NCBI RefSeq assembly: GCF_030505195.1
Contig: NZ_CP129672.1
Coordinates: forward strand, 3,072,501-3,136,500
Source of the DNA: Comamonas testosteroni
GTDB lineage: Bacteria > Pseudomonadota > Gammaproteobacteria > Burkholderiales > Burkholderiaceae_C
DNA length: 64,000 nucleotides
Direction of reading: 5' to 3'
Below, piece by piece: positions 27,705 through 37,492 of the stretch. Each line of letters begins with the position of its first letter. Position 1 is the stretch's first letter. A model generated the notes under the pieces. That model searched no databases. It was not told the DNA's origin and saw only the letters and a list, made by a program, of their open reading frames with translations. A program made the position numbers and the translations under genes.

Positions 27705-28547
27705 GTGTTTTCTGCGGCGACTCCCGTGGTCCTGCTGGCGCAGTGGGTGGACCGCCATGCCATCTGGGTGCTGGTGCTGTTGCTGCTGCTCGCGGCCGGC
27801 ATGCTGCGCTGGCGTGCGCAGGGCAGGGCCGCGTGGCTGTGGCAGGACCGCAGCGCGGATCTCAGGCCTGGCGGCAACTGGCTGCTGGCGTTGGCGGGGT
27901 TGGCTGGCGCTGTTCTGGCCCTGCTGATCGTCGGCGTGCAGCAGTCTCAGCCCCTTCAGCCGCCTCAGGGGCTGATGGCCCTGGACCTGAAGCTACAGAG
28001 CGCGGTGAGCGCAGGCCTGCCGCCCAGTCTGCAGCCCCTGGTGCGTGGCTGGACCATGCTCGGGGATTTGCGCGTCATGGGGCTGCTGAGCCTGGCCGTG
28101 GGCCTGTGGCTGCTGTGGCAGCGCCAGGGCCTGCAGCTGCTGGGCTGGGTGGTGGCCGTGGCCGGCACGGGACTGTGGGTGCGCTTCATCAAGGCGGCCA
28201 TGCGACGCGAGCGTCCGCTGGACGCTCTGGTGCATGAGGCCGGCTTCAGCTTTCCCAGCGGCCATAGTGCGGGCACGGCTGCGATTTTCGGCATGCTGGC
28301 CTGGCTGGTCGCGCGTCGCCTGCCGCCGCGCTGGCGGGCTGGGACCTTTGCGGCGGCCGCGCTGCTGGCCCTGAGCACGGGCTTGAGCCGCGTGCTGCTG
28401 TCCGTGCACCATGGCAGCGATGTGCTGGCGGGCCTGTGCCTGGGGCTGAGCTGGACGGCCCTGGTGCTCTGGTTGACAGACCGTGTCGAGCATGGGGGCG
28501 GCACCATCGGGTCGCCCCAGGCCGAGGCACAATTGCCGCTGCGCTGA
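27705..28547 (+). CDS. PAP2-family membrane phosphatase
   Basis: A ~280-residue integral membrane protein with the three phosphatase motifs: KAAMRRERP (C1), FPSGHSAGT (C2, catalytic His) and [16 protein letters not shown] (C3, nucleophile His and Asp), between hydrophobic spans. Such enzymes dephosphorylate undecaprenyl pyrophosphate, phosphatidate or related lipid phosphates at the outer face of the inner membrane. The GTG at 27705 has AAGGA 6 bp upstream; the ATG at 27699 abuts the AAGGA and the TTG at 27684 lacks a site. Followed by ubiA 50 bp downstream. Confidence 0.9.
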   Translation: MFSAATPVVLLAQWVDRHAIWVLVLLLLLAAGMLRWRAQGRAAWLWQDRSADLRPGGNWLLALAGLAGAVLALLIVGVQQSQPLQPPQGLMALDLKLQSAVSAGLPPSLQPLVRGWTMLGDLRVMGLLSLAVGLWLLWQRQGLQLLGWVVAVAGTGLWVRFIKAAMRRERPLDALVHEAGFSFPSGHSAGTAAIFGMLAWLVARRLPPRWRAGTFAAAALLALSTGLSRVLLSVHHGSDVLAGLCLGLSWTALVLWLTDRVEHGGGTIGSPQAEAQLPLR

Positions 28548-28597
28548 CCGCGGCCTGGGAGCCCGGTCGTGATCTCCTGCCTTCCGGAACCTCTCTC

Positions 28598-29479
28598 ATG
28601 TCCGCCTCCATTCCTGCCTCGCCGCGCTCCAAGCTGTCGCTGTATCTGGATCTGATCCGCTTCAACCGTCCCGCGGGCTGGCTGGTGCTGGTCTGGCCCA
28701 CGCTGGCGGCGCTGTGGGTAGCCGCTCAGGGCTTTCCGGGCTGGCATCTGCTGATCGTCTTTGTGCTGGGCACGGTGCTGATGCGCAGCGCGGGCTGCAC
28801 CATCAACGATATTGCCGACCGCGACTTTGACAGGCATGTGAAACGCACCACCCAGCGCCCCATCACCAGCGGCCAGATCTCGGTCAGGGAGGCCGCCTTG
28901 GTCGGCCTGGTGCTCACGCTGGTGGCCTTCGGTCTGGTGCTGTCCACCCGCTGGGAGGCCGTGGCCTGGTCGGTGCCTGCCGTGCTGTTCACGATTCTCT
29001 ATCCGTTCACCAAGCGCTTTTTTGCCATGCCTCAGGCCTTTCTGGGCATTGCCTTCAATTTCGGTATCGTGATCGCGTTTGCGGCGGTGACCGGTGAGGT
29101 CAGTGCCACGGCCTGGACGCTGTGGCTGGCGAATATGTTTCTGGTGCTGGCCTATGACACCGAATACGCCATGGTGGACCGCGATGACGATCTCAAGATC
29201 GGCATGAAGACTTCGGCCATCACCCTGGGCCGTTTCGATGTCACGGCCATCATGCTGTTCTTTGCCCTGTGCTGGGGTCTGATCGCCTGGGTGCTGGCGC
29301 CTTATCGGCTGGGCTGGCCCTTCTGGCTGGGCATGGGCGTGGCGGCGGCCCAGATCTTCTGGCATTTCAGCCTGATCAAGGATCGCACACGCGAAGGCTG
29401 TTTTGTCGCCTTCAGCAAGAGCCACTGGATTGGCGCCGCGATCTTTGCGGGCGTGGCGCTAGGGTTTGCCTTGAAATAG
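28598..29479 (+). CDS. ubiA: 4-hydroxybenzoate polyprenyltransferase
   Basis: Prenylates 4-hydroxybenzoate in ubiquinone synthesis, in the inner membrane. 293 residues with about eight or nine hydrophobic spans and both Asp-rich motifs for Mg-diphosphate binding: [12 protein letters not shown] (first) and [17 protein letters not shown] (second). N-terminal [24 protein letters not shown] is typical. The ATG at 28598 gives the standard length. Ends near a bidirectional terminator shared with proC. A ubiC gene is not in the window. Confidence 0.95.
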   Translation: MSASIPASPRSKLSLYLDLIRFNRPAGWLVLVWPTLAALWVAAQGFPGWHLLIVFVLGTVLMRSAGCTINDIADRDFDRHVKRTTQRPITSGQISVREAALVGLVLTLVAFGLVLSTRWEAVAWSVPAVLFTILYPFTKRFFAMPQAFLGIAFNFGIVIAFAAVTGEVSATAWTLWLANMFLVLAYDTEYAMVDRDDDLKIGMKTSAITLGRFDVTAIMLFFALCWGLIAWVLAPYRLGWPFWLGMGVAAAQIFWHFSLIKDRTREGCFVAFSKSHWIGAAIFAGVALGFALK

Positions 29480-29485
29480 ACCTGT

Positions 29486-29530
29486 TTTGATAGCATGGAT
29501 CGCTTGAATGGCGAGCGATTCATGCCTGAA
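29486..29530. repeat. Type 2 repeat remnant between ubiA and proC
   Basis: TTTTGATAGC, then ATCGCTTGAATGG and GGCGAGCGATTCATGCC, an inverted GCGATT/GATCGC-like pairing. Resembles the other AT-richer palindromic elements but is diverged. Confidence 0.35.
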
Positions 29531-29536
29531 AGACTC

Positions 29537-29563
29537 AAAAAACCGGCCGAAGCCGGTTTTCTT
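29537..29563. terminator. Bidirectional terminator between ubiA and proC
   Basis: AAAACCGGC, loop CGAA, GCCGGTTTT. A-tract and T-tract on either side allow it to serve both convergent genes; it ends at the proC stop codon. Confidence 0.85.
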
Positions 29564-30402
29564 TATTTGCCGAACTCGGCGGCCAGCTCCTGTGCGCGGA
29601 TCTGGGCCTTGCGCATGGCCTCGATGAAATGCTCGGGCAGCTTTTGCTCCTGCATATGGGTGATGGCCGCATAGGTGGTGCCGCCCTTGCTGGTCACGCG
29701 CTGGCGCAGCACTTGGGCGCTCTCGCTGGAGCGAGCGGCCAGTTCCGAGCCGCCCGCAAACGTGGCCACGGCCAGCTTGTAGCTTTGCTCGGCGCTGAGG
29801 CCCATGTCGACACCCGCCTGGGTCATGGCTTCGAGGAATAGGAACACATAGGCCGGGCCGGAGCCGGAGAGGGCGGTCACGGCATCCAGATGCGCTTCCT
29901 GGTTCACCCAGGTGAGTTCGCCGGTGCTGCCGATCACGGTCTCGACCAGGGCCTTGCCCTGGGCATCGACCTCGGGGCGGGCGAACAGGCCCGTCATGCC
30001 CCTGCCCACCAGGGCCGGGGTATTGGGCATGGCGCGCACGATGCGGTGGGTGCCGGTCCAGGCCGCAATGCTGTCGGTGGTGATGCCTGCGGCCACGCTC
30101 AGGTGCAGGGCATTGCGGGTGTGGGCGGCAACGGGAGCGGCCGCTTCCTTGAAGCTCTGGGGCTTGACGGCCCAGACCACCAGCTGGGCGCTTTGCAGGG
30201 CCTCGGTGGCGGCGGGCAGGGCGTCGATGCCGAAGCTGGTCTTGATCGCGGCGCGCGTGGCGTCAAAAGGCTCGACCACGGTGATGCTGCTGGCTGGAAC
30301 ACCCTGGCGGATCAGGCCGCCGATGATGGCGCTGGCCATATTGCCGCCGCCGATAAAGGCGATGGGAGGGAAGACGGAGGTCGAGTGGTCGGTCTGGCTC
30401 AT
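29563..30402 (-). CDS. proC: Pyrroline-5-carboxylate reductase
   Basis: Reduces pyrroline-5-carboxylate to proline with NAD(P)H. 279 residues: Rossmann fold start IAFIGGGNMASAIIGGLI, VWAVKPQSF, SVAAGI, RAMPNTPALVGRGMTGL, and the C-terminal dimer domain with ALSGSGPAYVFLFLEAM and VTSKGGTT. ATG at 30402 chosen because the upstream 21 in-frame codons are unlike the family. The upstream phytase-like gene lies 70 bp away on the same strand. Confidence 0.95.
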   Translation of the reverse strand: MSQTDHSTSVFPPIAFIGGGNMASAIIGGLIRQGVPASSITVVEPFDATRAAIKTSFGIDALPAATEALQSAQLVVWAVKPQSFKEAAAPVAAHTRNALHLSVAAGITTDSIAAWTGTHRIVRAMPNTPALVGRGMTGLFARPEVDAQGKALVETVIGSTGELTWVNQEAHLDAVTALSGSGPAYVFLFLEAMTQAGVDMGLSAEQSYKLAVATFAGGSELAARSSESAQVLRQRVTSKGGTTYAAITHMQEQKLPEHFIEAMRKAQIRAQELAAEFGK

Positions 30403-30472
30403 GATGGTTCGATTCGCTTTGCAATGCAGCAAGTGGGCAGGCCCGGCTTCGGATTCCAGGCGCACAGCGGCA

Positions 30473-31651
30473 CTATAAACCCGCGCCGCAGCGGCCGCGC
30501 TCTTCGCTCAAGGCGACGAACTGGGTGACTTCGGCGGGATTGAAGTTGTTGTCGCTGACCAGCAGCAGCACGCGCCGGCCATCGGGCAGTGGCGGCCCCC
30601 AGCTCATGCCCTCCAGGTTGTCCACGGAGCGCAGGCTGGCATCGGCCAGGTCCAGCAGCAACTCCTTGTCCGCAGGCCGGTAGTTGCCCGGCAGAAGCCG
30701 GGCCTGGCCCAGCGTATCGCTGCTTGCGTCGGCACGGGTGCTGATGCGGTAGATGCGGGCACCGAAGCGCAGCGGCGGCGCAAAGAATCGCTCCAGCACC
30801 AGCAGATGCTCGGCGTCGTCGGCCAGCACGGCGCTGACGCCGTTGATGGCGCCGCGTTGCAGCCACAGGTCGGCAGGCAGGGCATCGGGCTGGTAGGCCA
30901 GCTGGCGCATCGGCTGCTGCGTGCCCATGTCATAGGCGGTGATGCGCACCGGGCCGCCCGCTTGCCCGGCTGCGGGCAGGGGCCCGTCTTGCCTGAGCGC
31001 CGCCTCCATGGCCAGCCAGAGCGTGCGGCCATCCTGGCTCAGCGCCAGAGCTTCGAGCGTGAAGTTGCTGCGCGGCCCCTCTGACTTGCTGGCCGGCAGG
31101 CGCAGCTCGGGCGGCAGCGGCCATTCGCGCTGCCAGCGTCCGTCCGTGCCTGATTGCAGCAGTTGCGGGCCGAAGCCACGCGCGAAGTCGCCCTCGCTGC
31201 TCCACAGCAGGGATCGTCCTCCTGGCAGCACGCGCAGGGCTTCCGCATCGGGCGTCGCGATGCCGGGCAGGGGCTGGCGGAGACTGGGATAGGGGGCCTG
31301 GGCGGGGCTGAGCAGCGCTCGCGTATCGTGCAGCCTGACCTGATGCAGGCCGCCGGCGTCGTAGTCGATGCGCGCCGTGTAAAAGCGCGCCGGCCCGTGC
31401 GCGGAGCGGTCGTCGCTGACCAGGTAGTACAGATTGCTGCCCGCGTCGTAGTCGATCGATGACAGACCGCCCACAGCCGTGCCGGCAAACAGCTTGTCAT
31501 GCTGCCAGCGGATTTCCCCAAGCAGGGACCAGGGCCGGGCCTGGGATGTGCTGCAGATGTGGTGCGGTGAGAGCGACGCCGTCGTGCAGGCAGCCAGGCT
31601 GGCGCAGACCAGCGAGAGGCCCCAAAGCCGGAGCTGTCGTGGATTGTTCAC
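30473..31651 (-). CDS. Esterase-like/phytase-like lipoprotein (PF13449 family)
   Basis: A 392-residue exported protein. Starting at the GTG at 31651, residues 1-~22 form a lipoprotein signal with lipobox LAAC (RLWGLSLVCASLAAC). The mature part is a beta-propeller-like domain: GGLSSIDYDAGSNLYYLVSDDRS, TPDAEALRVLPGG, FTLEALALSQDGRTLWLAMEAAL, LLVLERFF and VDNLEGMSWGPPLPDGRRVLLLVSDNNF. This is the 'esterase-like activity of phytase' family; the true substrate is unknown. A longer frame to 31861 would run over the promoter region of aqpZ. Divergent from aqpZ. Confidence 0.82.
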   Translation of the reverse strand: MNNPRQLRLWGLSLVCASLAACTTASLSPHHICSTSQARPWSLLGEIRWQHDKLFAGTAVGGLSSIDYDAGSNLYYLVSDDRSAHGPARFYTARIDYDAGGLHQVRLHDTRALLSPAQAPYPSLRQPLPGIATPDAEALRVLPGGRSLLWSSEGDFARGFGPQLLQSGTDGRWQREWPLPPELRLPASKSEGPRSNFTLEALALSQDGRTLWLAMEAALRQDGPLPAAGQAGGPVRITAYDMGTQQPMRQLAYQPDALPADLWLQRGAINGVSAVLADDAEHLLVLERFFAPPLRFGARIYRISTRADASSDTLGQARLLPGNYRPADKELLLDLADASLRSVDNLEGMSWGPPLPDGRRVLLLVSDNNFNPAEVTQFVALSEERGRCGAGL

Positions 31652-31751
31652 ATTTGTGCCTTGTATTTTTCGCCGATCGCTTTCTAAGATGCCAGCGGTT
31701 CTGTGCCGCGCGGGGCGGCACGGACGACGCCATCGGAAATAGGGGGCAATC

Positions 31752-32450
31752 ATGGCATCCAATGTCAAAAAATGGTCGGCGGAGTTTCTGGGTACTTTCT
31801 GGTTGACGTTTGGCGGTTGTGGCAGCGCGGTGCTGGCAGCGGCCTTTCCAGAAGTGGGCATCGGCCTGCTGGGCGTGTCCTTTGCCTTCGGCCTGACGGT
31901 GCTGACGGGCGCTTACGCCTTCGGCCCCGTCTCCGGCGGCCACTTCAACCCGGCGGTCTCCGTCGGTCTGGCGGTGGCGGGGCGTTTTCGCTTTGCCGAG
32001 CTGCCCGGCTACATCATTGCCCAGGTCCTGGGCGCCATCGTGGCGGCAGCCACGCTGTACTTCATTGCCAGCGGCAAGGCCGGCGCCCAGGTGACCGATC
32101 TGGCCACCAATGGCTATGGCGACCACTCGCCGGGCAAGTTCAATATGGCGGCGGCGCTGGTGACCGAGGTGGTGCTGACCGCCGTGTTTCTGCTGGTGAT
32201 TCTGGGCTCCACCACCAAGAAGGCCGCCGTGGGCTTTGCGGGCATGAGCATCGGACTGTGTCTGACGCTGATCCATCTGATCTCCATCCCCGTGACCAAT
32301 ACCTCGGTCAACCCTGCCCGCAGCACCGGCCCGGCGCTGTTCGGGCCGGCCATCGCGCTGGAGCAGCTGTGGCTGTTCTGGCTCGCGCCCATCGTGGGGG
32401 CCGTCATCGGAGCCGTGATCCACAAGGCGTTGCTGGGCGACGAAGACTGA
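31752..32450 (+). CDS. aqpZ: Aquaporin Z (water channel)
   Basis: A 232-residue six-span MIP channel. Both NPA boxes are present ([13 protein letters not shown] and [13 protein letters not shown]). The segment [18 protein letters not shown] carries the His, Thr and Arg of the water-selective filter as in E. coli AqpZ, rather than the glycerol-facilitator residues, so water is the likely substrate. It lies convergent with glpK and next to the glycerol genes but does not itself look like GlpF. A terminator follows the stop. Confidence 0.93.
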   Translation: MASNVKKWSAEFLGTFWLTFGGCGSAVLAAAFPEVGIGLLGVSFAFGLTVLTGAYAFGPVSGGHFNPAVSVGLAVAGRFRFAELPGYIIAQVLGAIVAAATLYFIASGKAGAQVTDLATNGYGDHSPGKFNMAAALVTEVVLTAVFLLVILGSTTKKAAVGFAGMSIGLCLTLIHLISIPVTNTSVNPARSTGPALFGPAIALEQLWLFWLAPIVGAVIGAVIHKALLGDED

Positions 32451-32483
32451 GCGCTGCGGCTGTCGCTGCCGACGAGAAAAGAG

Positions 32484-32511
32484 AAAAGGGATGCCGTGGC
32501 ATCCCTTTTTT
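32484..32511. terminator. Terminator after aqpZ
   Basis: AAAAGGGATGCC, loop GT, GGCATCCCTTTTTT. Near-symmetrical A and T tracts allow action in both directions between convergent aqpZ and glpK. Confidence 0.88.
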
Positions 32512-32556
32512 GATGGCTTTTGCTGGCCCGCCAGCCCGGGTACAGGAGGGGCCGCT

Positions 32557-34053
32557 TTACTGTGCCGTGGTCTGGCGCACGGCCTGTTCCCAGCGCTGCA
32601 TCAGCTCGTCGGCGCGGCCCTTGCCCAGCGTGGGCAGGAAGCGGCGCTCGGCCTTCCACAAGGCAGACAGCTCCTCGGTGCTCTGATAGACGCCGCTGGA
32701 CAGGCCGGCCAGATAGGCCGCACCCAGGGCCGTGGTTTCCACGCAGGCCGGGCGTACCACGGGAATGCCCAGCAGGTCGGCCTGGAACTGCATCAGCAGA
32801 TTGTTCACGCAGGCTCCGCCGTCCACGCGCAGCTCGCTGACCGGCGTGCCGCCCGTGGCCACGGCGTCTCGGCTCATGGCGCCGAGCAGGGCCGCACTCT
32901 GGTAGGCGATCGATTCCAGGGCCGCGCGCGCAATATGGGCCATCGTCGTGCCGCGCGTCAGTCCGGTGATGGTGCCGCGCGCGTCAGGCTTCCAGTAGGG
33001 GGCGCCCAGGCCGGTAAAGGCCGGCACCAGCATCACGCCGCCGCTGTCGGGCACGCTTTCGGCCAGTTGCTGCACCTGGCCGCTGTGCTCGATGGCCTGC
33101 AGGCCGTCGCGCAGCCACTGCACCACGGCACCGCCGACGAAGACGCTGCCTTCCAGCGCAAACTGGGGCTGGCGGCTCGCCTGGGCGGCCGATGTGGTCA
33201 GCAGGCCGTTGCTCGAGGTCTGGAAGCTGGTACCCGTGTGCATGAGCATGAAGCAACCCGTGCCGTAGGTGTTCTTGGCCATGCCTGCATCAAAACAGGC
33301 CTGGCCGAACAGTGCGCTTTGCTGGTCGCCGGCCACGCCGCCGATGTTGATGGAGCCGCCCAGCACCTCGTCAGCCGTCTGGCCGAAATCGGCGGCCGAA
33401 GGCAATACCTCGGGCATCAGACACGCGGGAATGTCCAGCAGGGCCAGCAGATCGGCATCCCACTGGTTGCTGTGCACATTGAAGAGCATGGTGCGGCTGG
33501 CGTTGCTCACATCGGTGACATGGCGCTTGCCGCCCGTCAGCTGCCAGATCAGCCAGCAATCCACCGTGCCGAAGGCCAGCTCGCCGGCCTGCGCTGCGGC
33601 GCGTGCGCCGGGCACGTTGTCCAGCAGCCACTTGAGCTTGGTGCCTGAAAAATAGGCATCGATGCGCAGGCCGGTTTTGCGCAGAATGGCGTCGCTGTGA
33701 CCGGCTTCGCGCAACTGCACGCAGGTGGGTTCGGCGCGGCGGTCCTGCCAGACGATGCCGTGGTGAATGGGAGCGCCGGTCTTGCGGTTCCAGACGATGG
33801 TGGTTTCGCGCTGGTTGGTAATGCCCACCGAGCGGATGTCGGCTGCCTTGAGGCCCGCCTTGGCCAGCGCCTCTTTGGCGGTGCTCAGCTGGGTGCGCCA
33901 GATCTCGCGCGGGTCATGCTCTACCCAGCCCGGTTGCGGATAGATCTGCGGCAGCTCCAGCTGGGCCGATGCCACGATGCGGCCTTGCGTGTCGAAGACG
34001 ATGGAGCGGGAGCTGGAGGTGCCCTGGTCCAGGGCGAGCAGATAGGTTGTCAT
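32557..34053 (-). CDS. glpK: Glycerol kinase
   Basis: Phosphorylates glycerol to sn-glycerol 3-phosphate. 498 residues of the FGGY fold: [17 protein letters not shown] (phosphate loop), [68 protein letters not shown] and [11 protein letters not shown]. Catalytic Asp in the [15 protein letters not shown] region is present. ATG at 34053. Follows the GNAT gene by 14 bp on the same strand; probably one transcript glpR-GNAT-glpK. Confidence 0.96.
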   Translation of the reverse strand: MTTYLLALDQGTSSSRSIVFDTQGRIVASAQLELPQIYPQPGWVEHDPREIWRTQLSTAKEALAKAGLKAADIRSVGITNQRETTIVWNRKTGAPIHHGIVWQDRRAEPTCVQLREAGHSDAILRKTGLRIDAYFSGTKLKWLLDNVPGARAAAQAGELAFGTVDCWLIWQLTGGKRHVTDVSNASRTMLFNVHSNQWDADLLALLDIPACLMPEVLPSAADFGQTADEVLGGSINIGGVAGDQQSALFGQACFDAGMAKNTYGTGCFMLMHTGTSFQTSSNGLLTTSAAQASRQPQFALEGSVFVGGAVVQWLRDGLQAIEHSGQVQQLAESVPDSGGVMLVPAFTGLGAPYWKPDARGTITGLTRGTTMAHIARAALESIAYQSAALLGAMSRDAVATGGTPVSELRVDGGACVNNLLMQFQADLLGIPVVRPACVETTALGAAYLAGLSSGVYQSTEELSALWKAERRFLPTLGKGRADELMQRWEQAVRQTTAQ

Positions 34054-34067
34054 GGGTTGTCAGTGAT

Positions 34068-34547
34068 TCAGAGGGGGAGCACAAAGCGCGCCATTTCGGC
34101 CTGTTCGCTCCAGCCCCGGCTGGAATAAAAGCCGCGCACATAGGAAGGACGCTCGCGGTTGTTGACCAGCCAGATGCGCAGGCAGCGGCGCTCGCGCGCA
34201 GCCTGTGTGGCCGCATCCAGCAGCAACTGGCCGAGGCCGGCACCGCGCGCCGCTTCGGCGACAAACAGCTCGCTGACATAGGCCTCCCAGCCCTGCTGCA
34301 CGGCGACCGGCAGCCAGTGCACGGCACAGTAGCCGTGAATGCGGTGCTGGCCGTCTTGCGCCACCAGCATCAGAGAGCGCTCCGGCCCGGTCTGCAGCTC
34401 GTCCAGCAGCGCCTGCACGGCCTCGGTGTTCTGGGCGGCGGAATGGGTTTCATAGGCCTTGAACCAGCCGATGTCGTGCAGTAACCCGGCAATGCCTGCT
34501 GCATCTTCGGGGAGTGCGGGGCGGATCAGATAGGGGGCAGCGTTCAT
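34068..34547 (-). CDS. GNAT-family N-acetyltransferase between glpR and glpK
   Basis: A 159-residue acetyl-CoA-dependent acetyltransferase: LIRPALPEDAAGIAGLLHDIG at the N-terminus and the acetyl-CoA loop FVAEAARGAGLGQLLLDAATQAARE, followed by VNNRERPSYVRGFYSSRGW. Acceptor unknown. Its ATG overlaps the glpR stop (ATGA at 34544-34547), so it is translationally coupled to the glycerol repressor. That placement could mean control of glycerol enzymes by acetylation, or only convenience; nothing in the sequence decides. Confidence 0.85.
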   Translation of the reverse strand: MNAAPYLIRPALPEDAAGIAGLLHDIGWFKAYETHSAAQNTEAVQALLDELQTGPERSLMLVAQDGQHRIHGYCAVHWLPVAVQQGWEAYVSELFVAEAARGAGLGQLLLDAATQAARERRCLRIWLVNNRERPSYVRGFYSSRGWSEQAEMARFVLPL

Positions 34548-35308
34548 TGGGCGATGGTGCATTGCACCTCGGCATCGCGCAACAGGGCATCGAAGGGAGC
34601 GGAGGGTGCAACGTCGGTGAACAGGCGGTCGATCTGGTTCAGTCGGGCCAGCTCCACCATGGCCTGGCGGCTGAACTTGCTGTGGTCGGCCGCCAGCCAG
34701 ACCTCGCGCGACTGGCCGATGATGGTCTGGGCCACCTTGACCTCGCGCAGGTCGAAGTCGCGCAGGCTGCCGTCCGATTCGATGGCCGAGATGCCGATCA
34801 CCGCAATGTCCACCTTGAACTGGCGCATGAAGTCCACGGCAGCCTCGCCCACGATGCCGCGGTCGCGGGTGCGCACCACGCCGCCCGCGACGATGACCTC
34901 GCAATCGGCATTGCTGCTGAGGATGGCGGCGACATTGAGATTGTTGGTGATGACGCGCAGCCCCTTGTGCTGCAGCAGGGCCTGGGCCACCGCTTCGGTG
35001 GTGGTGCCGATGTTGAGAATCAGCGAGCAGCCGTTGGGAATGGCCTCGGCGATGGCGCGCGCAATGCGCATCTTGCCTTCGGCATGCAATACCTGGCGCT
35101 GGGTATGGGCCAGGTTCTCCACGGTGGCGCTGGGCACGCGCACGCCGCCATGAAAGCGCACCAGCAAGCCGGCATCGGCCAGCTTCTGGATGTCGCGGCG
35201 CACGGTCTGCAGCGTGACCCCGAGGATTTCGGCCAGTTGCTCCACCGAAGTGGATTGGCGGGCGCGGACTTCTTCGACAAGCTGCAACTGGCGGGGATTG
35301 CTGTTCAT
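34544..35308 (-). CDS. glpR: DeoR-family glycerol-3-phosphate regulon repressor
   Basis: A 254-residue repressor: N-terminal winged helix (LVEEVRARQSTSVEQLAEILGVTLQTVRRDIQKLADAGLLVRFHGG) and a sugar-phosphate-binding DeoR C-terminal domain (LILNIGTTTEAVAQAL, VITNNLNVAAIL, IVGEAAVDFMRQFKVDIAVIGISAI, LAADHSKFSR). The effector is probably glycerol 3-phosphate by analogy with GlpR. Divergent from glpD with a 500-bp gap that holds candidate operators, and upstream of the GNAT gene and glpK. Confidence 0.92.
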   Translation of the reverse strand: MNSNPRQLQLVEEVRARQSTSVEQLAEILGVTLQTVRRDIQKLADAGLLVRFHGGVRVPSATVENLAHTQRQVLHAEGKMRIARAIAEAIPNGCSLILNIGTTTEAVAQALLQHKGLRVITNNLNVAAILSSNADCEVIVAGGVVRTRDRGIVGEAAVDFMRQFKVDIAVIGISAIESDGSLRDFDLREVKVAQTIIGQSREVWLAADHSKFSRQAMVELARLNQIDRLFTDVAPSAPFDALLRDAEVQCTIAQ

Positions 35309-35808
35309 GACTGGTGACTGGTTATATAGGTGCTATTGGCGCATGGACGTGCTGCAGGCGAAGCGCTCTATAGGGAAGCGCGCTAGCCGCAGCGGGCAGT
35401 GCAGGGATTGTGAGCGAATCCAAACGAACCTCTAATAGGGTGATTTTCTATGGAATTGCCCGGTAAAAAACAAAAATGAATCCGCGCCGAGTCCGAAGTC
35501 TGACAGCAAGCTGCGGTTGTATGTCATCGTGGCGAGTTGTTGCAGCAGTAACAATTGGCACGGCAAGAAGAATGCAGTTCATGCATTGAGTGTGTGCAAG
35601 CGCGTTGGTTGCCGATGTGGCAGCCAGGCCGGAGCAGCGCCGGGGCGGCGGTTGTGGCTTGAATCGCGCAAAAACGAATCGATATTTGGGCGTTGTAATG
35701 CGCGAAAAGCGAAAAAGAGCGAAAATATTCGATCTGAAATTTGTTCTTTGCTGTGCGCGTCTCATCGCTGGATGATGGCGGCGTGGCGATCACCGCAGAA
35801 GTCGTTCC
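35309..35808. promoter_or_regulatory. 500-bp glpR-glpD intergenic region with GCGAAAA repeats
   Basis: No gene is visible. At 35702-35725 the heptamer GCGAAAA occurs three times in the same direction (35702, 35709, 35719), close to glpD and followed by ATATTCGATCTGAAAT. Further AACGAA and GAGCGAA stretches lie at 35413-35430 and 35668-35680. DeoR/GlpR operators in pseudomonads and relatives are A/T-rich GCGAAA-type repeats, so these are candidate GlpR sites; the assignment is inference. Confidence 0.5.
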
Positions 35809-37404
35809 ATGAACCAGTCCACTCAACCCTTGGCTACAACGCGTGCACAACTGCTGGAGCGCCTGGCGCAGACCGAAAGCTTCGATCTGGCCATCGTGGG
35901 TGGCGGTGCCACGGGGCTGGGCGTGGCGGTGGATGCGGCGGCACGCGGCTTCAAGGTCGTGCTGCTGGAGTCGCTGGACTTCGCCAAGGGCACCTCCTCG
36001 CGTGCCACCAAGCTGGTGCACGGCGGCGTGCGCTATCTGGCGCAGGGCAACATCTCCCTGGTGCGCGAAGCACTGCATGAGCGCACGACCCTGTTGCACA
36101 ACGCACCGCACCTGGCGCAGCCTCTGGCCTTTGTGATGCCCTCGTACAAGCTGCTGGATACGCCGTTCTACGGCATCGGCCTCAAGATGTACGACGCGCT
36201 GGCCGGCAAGGCCGGCCTTGGGGCTACCGAATTCCTCTCCAGCGCCAAGACCGTGAAATACCTGCCGACCGTGCAGCAAAAAGGTCTCAAGGGCGGCGTC
36301 AAGTACTGGGATGGCCAGTTTGACGATGCGCGTCTGGCGCTGGCGCTGGCGCGTACCGCAGCGGCCAAGGGCGCTTTGCTGATCAACTACTGCCCGGCAG
36401 AAAAGCTGATCTATGAAAACCAGCAGATTGCCGGACTGATCTGCCGCGATGCGGAATCGGGTCGCAACTTCACCGTGCGCGCCAAGTGCGTGGTCAATGC
36501 CACGGGGCCCTGGGTGGATCTGTTCCGCCAGCAGGATGCCGAGGCCCAGGGCAAGCCCGTCAAGCCCATGGTGGCGCCCAGCCAGGGCGTGCACGTGGTG
36601 GTGGACCGCGAGTTTCTGCCCACCGATCACGCGCTGCTGATCCCCAAGACGGCCGATGGCCGCGTGCTGTTTGCCGTGCCGTGGCTGGGCAAGGTCATTC
36701 TGGGAACCACCGACACGCCGCGTCATGACCTGGCGCGCGAGCCCCTGCCTTTCCCTGAAGAACTGGATTTCATTCTCGGCGAGGCCGGCAAGTATCTGAA
36801 TCGCCAGCCCACGCTGGCCGATGTGCGCAGCATGTGGGTGGGTCTGCGCCCGCTGGTCAAGCCGCAGGACGATGATGGCGAGAACACCAAGAAGATCAGC
36901 CGCGAGCACACGGTGATGTCCAGCAGGACGGGTCTGGTGACCGTCACCGGCGGCAAATGGACAACATACCGGGCCATGTCCGAGGATGTGCTGGCCGAAT
37001 GCTTCCAGATCGGTCGACTGCCCAGCCGCCCTGCCGGCGTGACCGTGAACCTGCCCCTGGTCGGTGCGCCGGCCGAAGCCGCAGTCACGCACCGCATGAA
37101 CCAGAGCCAGGGTCTGCACTCCTACGGCACGGATGCCGCCGCCGTGGCGGCGTTGCCGGGGGCGCAGAACTGGCTGATGGACGGTCTTTCCGAGGCCATG
37201 GTGCGCTTTGCCGCGCGCTTCGAGTACGCGCGCACCGTCGAGGACATGCTGGCGCGTCGCAGCCGGCTGCTCTTTCTCGATGCCCGCAAGGCGGCCGAGA
37301 TTGCGCCCCGCGTCGCCGCCATCCTGACCGAGGAGCTGGGGCAGGATGTGCATCTCAACGACTTCCTGGCCCTGACTCGCCAATATCTGCCCGCTCAGGG
37401 CTGA
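35809..37404 (+). CDS. glpD: Aerobic glycerol-3-phosphate dehydrogenase
   Basis: FAD-dependent, membrane-associated oxidation of glycerol 3-phosphate to dihydroxyacetone phosphate with electrons to quinone. 531 residues: FAD-binding FDLAIVGGGATGLGVAVDAAARG, GTSSRATKLVHGGVRYL, the substrate domain with KYWDGQFDDARLALALARTA, VVNATGPWVD, LIPKTADGRVLFAVPWLGKVILGTTD, TGGKWTTYR and a C-terminal DUF/alpha domain. Divergent from glpR. Sequence after the stop leads straight to the ribosomal protein promoter. Confidence 0.96.
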   Translation: MNQSTQPLATTRAQLLERLAQTESFDLAIVGGGATGLGVAVDAAARGFKVVLLESLDFAKGTSSRATKLVHGGVRYLAQGNISLVREALHERTTLLHNAPHLAQPLAFVMPSYKLLDTPFYGIGLKMYDALAGKAGLGATEFLSSAKTVKYLPTVQQKGLKGGVKYWDGQFDDARLALALARTAAAKGALLINYCPAEKLIYENQQIAGLICRDAESGRNFTVRAKCVVNATGPWVDLFRQQDAEAQGKPVKPMVAPSQGVHVVVDREFLPTDHALLIPKTADGRVLFAVPWLGKVILGTTDTPRHDLAREPLPFPEELDFILGEAGKYLNRQPTLADVRSMWVGLRPLVKPQDDDGENTKKISREHTVMSSRTGLVTVTGGKWTTYRAMSEDVLAECFQIGRLPSRPAGVTVNLPLVGAPAEAAVTHRMNQSQGLHSYGTDAAAVAALPGAQNWLMDGLSEAMVRFAARFEYARTVEDMLARRSRLLFLDARKAAEIAPRVAAILTEELGQDVHLNDFLALTRQYLPAQG

Positions 37405-37492
37405 TCTGCGTGGCTGCTCTGCGCGGCCGCTCTGTGGTGCGCTCTGTGGGGCGTGGCGTGCGGGCAACAGGCTGCGCTCCTCAGACCTATTG

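Noticed and set aside
30473..31861. Long form of the phytase-like protein starting at 31861
   Set aside because: It would run through the aqpZ promoter and start region; the GTG at 31651 gives a proper lipoprotein signal peptide.
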